A stretch of 64,000 nt of DNA, from NCBI GenBank assembly GCA_039720395.1, contig CM077828.1, positions 17,024,264 through 17,088,263 of the forward strand, in the 5' to 3' direction. This document shows positions 57,082 through 64,000 of this stretch, piece after piece. A program made the translations under genes and the position numbers. The stretch comes from Liquidambar formosana (taxonomy: Eukaryota > Streptophyta > Magnoliopsida > Saxifragales > Altingiaceae). How positions within the stretch are numbered: the stretch's first letter is position 1; every line of letters starts with the position of its first letter. Under the pieces are notes generated by a model, which was not told the origin of the DNA, made no database searches, and saw only the letters and a list, made by a program, of their open reading frames with translations.

Positions 57082-59526
57082 ATGCCTGATGCATTTACAG
57101 ACGCAGCAAAAATAAATAAGTCTTATATACCGGCTGCAAACACACCATCAAAGATCAATGTACCAATTGGTAAGTCTACTATTATTGCAGCAAATGAATC
57201 ATCTACTACACGCCTGAAGCGTGGTAGACCCTTGGGTTCAAAAGATTTAGTTCCCCGGAAGAGGAAAATAAAAGGGCAACAAAATATAGAAAATAGTACT
57301 CCGGAAGAGGCTATTGAACAAGAAATAAATATTCCCACAAATTCTGATTTAATAACTCCTGAAGAGGAAAATGTCCCTGAAGAGACAGAAAACAATAAAG
57401 AGGCATATGTACATGGAAATGAAGAAATTTCCATAAACTATACATGTACAAAAGAATTGTGGGATCGCTCAGAAGTGGTTATTAATGAATCATCTATTGG
57501 TACACCAGCAAAGATCAATGTACCAATTGGTAAGTCTATTATTATTGCAGCAAATGAATCATCTACTACACGCCTGAAGCGTGGTAGACCCCTGGGTTCA
57601 AAAGATTTAGTTCCCCGGAAGAGGAAAATAAAAGGGCAACAAAATATAGAAAATAGTACTCCGGAAGAGGCTATTGAATAAGAAATAAATATTCTCACAA
57701 ATTCTGATTTAATAACTCTTGAAGAGGAAAATGTCCTTAAAGAGACAGAAAACAATAAAGAGGCATATGTACATGGAAATGAAGAAATTTTCATAAACTA
57801 TACATGTACAAAAGAATTGTGGGATCGCTCAGAAGTGGTTATTAATGATGTATTTTCTTTCGCAGTAGCTACTGAAATTTCGAAAGATGATGATGATCTC
57901 GAACCACGCACTGTAGACGAATGTCACAGTAGACCTGATTGGTCAAAGTGGAAAGAAGCAATCCAAGCAGAATTGGATTCGCTAGAAAAACGTAAAGTAT
58001 TTGGACCTGTAGTCCTAACACCCAATGATGTGAAACCCGTGGGTTACAAATGGGTGTTTGTAAGAAAGCGTAATGATAAAAATGAGATCGTCAGATATAA
58101 AACTCGTTTAGTAGCACAAGGTTTCCTGCAGAGACCTGGGATTGATTATGAAGAAACATATTCACCTGTAATGGATGCCATTACATTTCGATATTTAATT
58201 AGTCTGTCAGTCTCAGAAGGACTTGACATGAGTCTTATGGACGTAGTTACTGCATATTTATATGGAAAGTTAGATGCATATATATATATGAAGATCCTTG
58301 AAGGATTCAAATTGCCTGAAGCAAATACATCACAACCACGAAATATGTACTCAATTAAACTGAGACGATCCTTGTATGGATTAAAACAATCTAGAAGAAT
58401 GTGGTATAATCATCTCAGTGAGTACTTAGTTAAAGAAAGATATATTAATAATCCTATATGCCTTTGTGTATTTATAAAGAAATCAGAATCTGGATTCGCC
58501 ATCATTGCAGTCTATGTTGATAATATAAATTTAATTGGGACTCCTGAAGAGCTCATGAAAGCTGCTGAATATTTGAAAAAAAAAGAATTTGAGATGAAAG
58601 ATTTAGGGAGAACAAAATATTGTCTCGGCCTGCAGATCGAGTATAAATCAAATGGAATTCTTATCCATCAATCAGCTTATACCGAAAAGGTATTGAAACG
58701 TTTTAATATGTATAAAGCGCATCCACTAAGTTCTCCCATGGTGGTTCGATCTCTTGATATTAAGAAAGATCCATTTCGTCCCAAAGAAGATAATGAAATG
58801 CTACTTGGTCCTGAAGTACCATATCTTAGTGCAATAGGTGCTTTGTTATATTTAGCACAATGCACTAGGCCTGATATAGCATTTTCAGTCAACTTATTAG
58901 CAAGATTCAGTTCTGCTCCAACTCGACGACACTGGAATGGTATTAAACATATTTTACGCTACCTTCGTGGAACTACAGATATAGGTTTATTTTACTCAAA
59001 GGAATTAGCCCGTGGTCCTTGTTTAGAAGGATATGCAGATTCTGGATACCTTTCTGATCCTCACAAAGCTCGCTCACAAACAGGGTATGTATTTACATGT
59101 GGCAATACAGCGATCTCTTGGCGATCTACAAAGCAGACTTTAATTGCTACATCTTCTAATCACTCTAAGATACTTGCACTCCATAAAGCAAGTCGTGAAT
59201 GTGTATGGTTAAGATCTGTAGTCCATCACATTCGAGACACATGTGGGTTACCTTTGATTAAAGGTATGCCAACAACAATTTATGAAGATAATGCTGCATG
59301 TATTGCACAAATTCAAGGAGGGTACATCAAAGGTGATAGAACCAAACACATTTCACCAAAGTTCTTCTACACTCATGAACTCCAGCAGAGGCATGAAATT
59401 GATGTGAAGCAAATACGTTCCACTGAAAATCTTGCGGATTTATTCACCAAGGCCTTACCATCGTCAACATTCAAGAAATTGGTATATGGCATTGGAATGC
59501 GTCGGATTTGCGATCAGTTAAGTTGA
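57082..59526 (+). pseudogene. Copia reverse transcriptase / RNase H
   Basis: One frame is interrupted by a single TAA (57679-57681, CAA in the duplicate unit). It runs from the integrase-RT linker (SYIPAANTP) through RT (HSRPDWSKWKEAI, GYKWVFVRKR, LYGLKQSRRMWY) and RNase H (GYADSGYLSD, SWRSTKQ, YEDNAACIAQ) to TGA 59524-59526. The RT box at 58513-58524 reads YVDN instead of YVDD. The RNase H stretch SNHSKILALHKA has Lys at two positions that are normally Glu. These changes should abolish activity. A 360-bp in-frame tandem duplication lies in the linker (57141-57860). Confidence 0.9.
57141..57848 (+). repeat. In-frame 360-bp tandem duplication
   Basis: 57141-57488 recurs at 57501-57848 with an offset of exactly 360 bp (120 codons), for example AAGATCAATGTACCAATTGG at 57151 and 57511. 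A handful of differences separate the units, including the TAA in unit 2. Confidence 0.93.
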
Positions 59527-59783
59527 TACTTATCTTCTTATCAGGGGGAGTATTCATTTTTGGACATATGCACGCTGTCTCTTTTTCCTTCGCCTAGGTT
59601 TTGTCCCATTGGGTTTTCCTGGCAAGGTTTTAATGAGGCAGTTTCTTTAGTGCGTCCAACACCACTCTAAGATTTACAAAAATGTTGTACTCTTTTTCCT
59701 TCACTAGTTTTTTCCCGCTGGATTTTTCTAGTAAGGTTTTAACGAGGCACATTATCTTAGTTTGGTGGACATCCAAGGGGGAG

Positions 59784-60074
59784 TGTTATGAATATTAAAC
59801 ATTGAGTGGACATTGAGTGGATGTCCACACCCCCTCCACTTTGTGATAATGGGAACACCATCATAAGTGGGTTAGGTAATCCCATCATGAGGAATAAATG
59901 CAAACAAAGATAAAAGGGGAAGGGGAGAAAGAAGAGAAGAGGTATTAGGAGAGAAAGAAGAAATGTATTTTTGGAGAGAATGAAGAAATGTGTATTTGGA
60001 GAGAAAGAAGAGAAAGAAGATGAATGAGAAATTTATTCTCCTCATTATAGTTCTAAATTCTTAGTTTTACAACA
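59784..60074 (+). repeat. 3-prime LTR of the copia element
   Basis: 291 bp, preceded by the polypurine tract AAGGGGGAG. Confidence 0.95.
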
Positions 60075-60163
60075 CAAGTTTTGATTAGATTTTTTCATTT
60101 TTCTTTTCTTTTGGTTATTTAAATGGGATTGTGCCATTCACGTGATCTTATTTATGCAAGCAA

Positions 60164-61729
60164 TCTATACTATCTATATAAAACGGAAGCTGAGAGAACA
60201 CAGTTCTCAGCTCTCGTTTCGCCATGTCAATATATCATTTTTTGACAAAATTACTTTTTGGTGTTCATTTCTTAGAGTAATACCAAAACAAGGCCATTAG
60301 TAGTCATATTCTACGAAGTTGACAACTAATTTGTAGTACATTGACAACTGATTTCTTTGTTGGTATTTAGTTAGGAAAGTGCTCACCCAAAGATGCTTTC
60401 TCCTTTACTGCCTTTTAATAATTGTAGAAATTACCTTTTGGTGACCCCTTCTCAATAAAATACCAAATAAAAAGTATTGGTTGTCAACTTGCTACAAATT
60501 AACTATATACATGCTTCAAAATGACTACTAACTTCTTATATTTGATAATTCATTGGGAAGTAATTACCAAAATGTAATTTCTCGCAATTGGGATTCCTAT
60601 TGTTGTCCCTTTCACAATTCCTATATTTGTCTCCCAACAAAAAGTATTGGAAAAATGTTTTTCAATCTATCACCGGTAAATTTATTTATTAATTACTTTC
60701 AATGCTTTTTTATTTTTTGATATAGGCCTGAAAAGATCAAAAGTGACCTGAATACATTGCATTTGTATTTGTTTTCTTCTTTTTTGGGTATTTTTTTTTT
60801 TTTAAAACAAAACTATTATCCTTCATCTTGAAACTCATACATTTTAATCTCCAACAAAACCAAACCAATGAAAAATAAAAATACGAAATTATGATACTTA
60901 TTCTTATTCCTCTTCTACTAGGCAAGCCACCATTAACCCAACAAGAGGAAAAAAAAAAATTGGTACTTTCCCTAATTTGTAACATAACTAAACAATTATT
61001 TATTTATTTATTTATGAAGTGTAACATAACTAAACAAATGAAAAATAAATAGCCTCCAATAACCCCCCCCCCCCCCCCCCCCCCACAAAAAAAAAATTAA
61101 GAAGATCCTAATACTTTCCATAAACAAATGAAAAATAAATAACTGTAAATACAATTTTTTATATTTTCTCTACTCCTTACATGCATTGAACTACTACAAA
61201 AGTGAGAAAAAACTACAAACATAATTAAAAATATGGATAGATTGTTCTTTGAAAATTATAACAAGGTTTTATTAATTTAATTCTTTATTCTTAATTTTCT
61301 ATTTTCTCATGTTGGAAAACACTAGAAACAACTAACCTTTATTTATCAATTCTTTATTTCCCCACTATCGGAAAACATTAGAAAGAACCAACCTCTAATC
61401 AACCTTCAGTTATAGTCAAGTTGTCTTAATTTGATATACATATGAAAAAAATAAGGCATTTCTTTTTTTAAAAAAATAATTTTATATTATTCTGCTTTTC
61501 TCACAAGTCTATATATATTTTTGTCTAATTGTCTATCATTTTCATGTTAAAAAAAATTCTAAAAACAATTTTTTTTTATTTAATAACAACTCTCAATTTT
61601 TATCATATAACAATATAAACAACTATTATATTTTTTATTTTTCATGAGCCTTACACTCTCCAATTTTTTTTCGATCTTTTCAACTATTATTTCACTATTT
61701 TTCCGTGCAAATGACGGATTAACAACTAG
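60164..61729 (+). mobile_element. Non-autonomous Helitron, 1.57 kb
   Basis: It starts TCTATACTATCTATATAAA (5-prime TC) and ends ACAACTAG. A hairpin TCCGT-GCAAATG-ACGGA lies about 10 bp before the end, and insertion is between A and T without target duplication. Removing it gives CAAGCAA|TTGTAT, matching the uninterrupted paralogous site near 5049-5055 (CAAGCAATTGTATG). No Rep/helicase frame is present. Inside are a C-run of about 22 bp (61063-61084) and other homopolymers. Confidence 0.9.
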
Positions 61730-61797
61730 TTGTATATATAGTGCGAAAAAAAGGCCAAAAAAAAAAAGGAGAGGGAAGGGAGGGAAAATATGCATAC

Positions 61798-62581
61798 CAC
61801 TTCGACATGTGAGAGAATGAGGCTGGTCGGGGCAAAGGCAGCGAAATTGGAGCGAAGTGGAGTCAGATCCACATATCCCACCCGACTCCACGCATTTCAA
61901 ACAAATATCGCGGTTCACAGTATACTCTACTTCAAATCCTTCAACCACGGCATCTAGCACTGATATGTGTCCATTCCAGATCAGGTCAAAAGCCATTTAA
62001 GTAACCGGAACTTGGATATTGATGCTGCATGCTGCAAGGTTTGGAGGTTGAATTACCCAATGTTTGCTTTCGTAGAAAGCACCACTCACCCTACCGTCAA
62101 TTGTGCACTTAAAACTATAGGGAACCTTCAACAAAACGTCCGACGGGCAACCATAAAATAAGGAGAGGCTTCTCAAGTTTGGATTATTGCGTTGGGAAAG
62201 ATATTTATTGAGAGTGTTGTTAACGAACTTGGCAGGACAACCCGGTAGCACGAAATCCGTTCGCGCGATCCTAATCATATAAGGAGCAGATTGATTGATA
62301 GCTAGTAGATGGAATGTCAGCCCCTCAATAGCTATAAGAGGGTGATCATCATCACCATCTGGGCAGTCGAGCTGGAATGCTTGGTAGCCGCAGTATTGGG
62401 GTCTATTATTTCCCCAGAAAGGAAACCCAATATTTTGTATTCTTCCGCAATTGAAGGAATCACTGCAATTCACAAACTGTTGATCGTCGATACAGTAAGA
62501 TGCCGGAAGGGCGATGAAGATGAAGAAGATGGTAATGAAGTACTGTAGTACAAGGGACAGTGGGAGGAGTTGAGCTTCCAT
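61798..62581 (-). pseudogene. Ectodomain first exon E, LRK10-like receptor (one stop codon)
   Basis: From ATG 62581 it encodes a signal peptide and the same two extracellular domains as D (CSDSFNCGRIQNIGFPF, LSLFYGCPSD, GFEVEYTVNRDICLKC, SGGICG, CLCPDQPHSLTC). The total length of 784 bp ends at a donor AGTG|GTATGC in phase 1. A single TAA at 61997-61999 replaces the Gln codon seen in copy B. Closest relative in the window is copy B. The host sequence following it on the minus strand is interrupted by the Helitron and the copia element, then passes into the promoter block of copy D. No kinase exon intervenes. Confidence 0.82.
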
Positions 62582-62652
62582 TGGAAATAACTCATGGAAT
62601 ACCATTTGGTGGGAGATGGATTATGTGGTTTGGTGAGGGATGTTTATGACGC

Positions 62653-62662
62653 AGAATAAATA
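62653..62662 (-). promoter_or_regulatory. TATA-like box of ectodomain copy E
   Basis: Minus strand CTATTTATTC within CCTTTGACTATTTATTCTGCGTC, conserved with copy D. Confidence 0.5.
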
Positions 62663-62777
62663 GTCAAAGGAAACTAGTCAGGTGAGAGCATGGTTAGTTC
62701 CCAGAAAATTAACCACATAGAATAGTTCTTCTTTCTTTTAAAATGGTCAAGTGAAGCTTGGTAGAATTTTCATGTGT

Positions 62778-62810
<33 letters not shown>
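62778..62810. repeat. (GA)n microsatellite
   Basis: About 15 GA units with one interruption, in the upstream region of copy E. Confidence 0.9.
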
Positions 62811-63045
62811 GCGTGGGGGTGGGGGTGAGGGTGGGGCTGGCGCACTTAGACTATGGGTGCTACAATACTAAGGGGTTGTTTGGAAAACTTGAAAATCTCG
62901 TCAGTTAAAGATAAGTCTAACAAGTTTTGTTTTCACAATGTTTGGTCTCTCTCTTGTTAAATAGTTTAATTTTATTCTGAAAATAAGGTATAAATACAGT
63001 TTTTGTCAAATCAACTGTGAATTTATTTATTTAAAAACTAGATAT

Positions 63046-63305
63046 TTGCTCCGTTCCAATTTAAGTGGCCTACATATTTTCTTTTTTGGGATGTTCTAAA
63101 ATTATTGTCACATTAAAACAGTTAATGATTTTTTATATTTGATTTCCTAAAATACCCTTAAAAGGGTATTCTGTTTTTTTACAATGTTTTGCACACTTGA
63201 GGGTAAAATTGGAATGTTGAAAACTATATGTTAATATGAAAGCATTTAATAAGATCTCCTAAAAAAACGTGTTTTTTAAAAATTAAGAACAAAGAGAATA
63301 ACAAT
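63046..63305. mobile_element. Stowaway-like MITE remnant
   Basis: The left end TTTGCTCCGTTCCAATTTAA resembles the Stowaway (Tc1/mariner-type) terminal consensus. The right end complement TTCTCTTTGTTCTTAATTTT pairs with it imperfectly. It is AT-rich and non-coding. Borders are approximate. Confidence 0.5.
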
Positions 63306-64000
63306 TATACACTAAACCTAGTCCCATTCATTCTTTCAAGTTCCCAAATGGCCCATGAGAAATTCAACGGAACCATGGAAAAAAATACCCATTTTATTAA
63401 ATTTCCATTCAATATATACAGTCACAAACTGACAAACCCAATTGCCGGGGTTGAGAAAAATACACGTGATTGGCCTCTGTGGACCACTGGGGTGTTGGTC
63501 TAATATTCTAATGGCACTTGGCTTATGGCTATGGGTGGTAAGTTCGTTTAGAAAGCATAGAATGAAAAGAAAAAAGCATTCTGGCTCGTCTTCTCCTTCT
63601 TCGGAGAACTTCTTCAAAATCGTCACCGCTTCTTTCTTTCCCACGCCACCACATCGTTCATCTTTTCGTTTAATTTGTTGTTGCAGGTGGAAGATCCTAG
63701 TCGAAGGGGAAAGGAGAGAGATGGAGTGGGGATTAGTTGCAGCTAGATCGACAGCAGAGGGTGTGAGAGAGAGAGGTATTGGGGTCTGGATGAGTTCACC
63801 GGCAGGGAAAAGGGTATTTTGCTCATTTTGGCTTTAAAGGGTATTTCATCCATTCAACCTATTGTACTCTAGCAATATCGCCACCCTAGAAATTCTATTC
63901 CTCTTACCTTAATTTCCTTTCCTCTTAAACTTTGGTAAAACAACTGGCAGGTAAACTTGGAAGTTTTCGCTAATATTAGGACACTCTACTTTGAATTACT
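63306..64000. other. Upstream region of copy E, no gene supported
   Basis: 63390-63540 matches part of the duplicated upstream block (for example the ATACACGTGATTGGC and GGTCTA...GGCACTTG segments of 3765-3830). Beyond 63540 a plus-strand open frame runs to 63837 without recognisable similarity. I do not call a gene. Confidence 0.55.

Larger units (their letters stand above)
53287..60079 (+). mobile_element. Ty1/copia element with identical LTRs and deleted coding region
   Basis: The element 53292-60074 is 6783 bp with two 291-bp LTRs (53292-53582, 59784-60074) that I read as identical. A perfect CAAGT target duplication flanks it (53287-53291, 60075-60079). The paralogous site near 4978-4990 shows the empty target. 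The polypurine tract is AAGGGGGAG just before the 3-prime LTR. The candidate primer-binding site is GTTATCAGCACGA. Gag and the integrase core are missing. Protease survives only as remnants, while RT-RNase H is nearly open. The 5-prime internal region holds two families of tandem repeats. Confidence 0.95.

Noticed and set aside
63442..63837. 131-codon plus-strand open frame at the right end
   Set aside because: It begins in sequence homologous to the duplicated non-coding upstream block. No domain or splice context was recognised.

Overview
The window is nuclear DNA of a flowering plant. It holds a receptor-kinase locus of the LRK10-like / rust-resistance-kinase-Lr10 type that has been split and inflated by retrotransposons. 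The species cannot be named from the sequence. No tRNA, rRNA or CRISPR array was found.

Host locus, all on the minus strand. One constant 3-prime end encodes the transmembrane segment and kinase (5878-6998) and a 36-bp juxtamembrane exon (7153-7188). Upstream of it, at increasing coordinates, lie five separate extracellular-domain first exons. Each has its own signal peptide. They are A (10100-10778, broken), B (about 10990-11706, broken), C (14024-14810, intact), D (51039-51798, intact) and E (61798-62581, one stop). No second kinase exon occurs between them. Exons A, C, D and E all end in the same splice phase, and C + 36 bp + kinase gives exactly 648 codons including the stop. The locus therefore looks like a tandem array of alternative ectodomain first exons, or their relics, sharing one kinase module. 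A duplicated upstream block (3452-5060, 51870-53286 plus 60080-60163 and 61730 onward, and part of 63390-63540) marks the duplication units.

Transposons. 1-1474 is part of a large LTR nested in the 3-prime LTR of a short gag-bearing LTR element (1475-3451). Several TIR/MITE elements lie at 8146-8545, about 8730-9473, 11954-12172 and 15939-16990. A Tat-type Ty3/gypsy element (17359-38797, plus strand, TSD GGTAG) contains a 2.7-kb solo LTR (23047-25758, TSD GTGGC). It also contains a complete CRM-like chromovirus (31205-38375, minus strand, TSD TATAG). A second, younger Tat element of the same family (39136-50864, minus strand, TSD ATAAT) follows. A Ty1/copia element with identical LTRs but a gutted coding region (53292-60074, TSD CAAGT) and a non-autonomous Helitron (60164-61729) sit in the duplicated block between exons E and D.

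Both Tat elements carry an extra spliced gene on the opposite strand to gag-pol. It encodes a protein with a domain like Pfam PF04195 followed by a long coiled coil. Its 3-prime end converges on pol across a short tandem-repeat block. By-eye LTR divergence gives an insertion order that agrees with the nesting: older Tat about 4 percent, chromovirus about 2 percent, younger Tat about 1.4 percent, copia 0. Most of the disabling changes I could compare are C-to-T or G-to-A, as expected for methylated, silenced elements.
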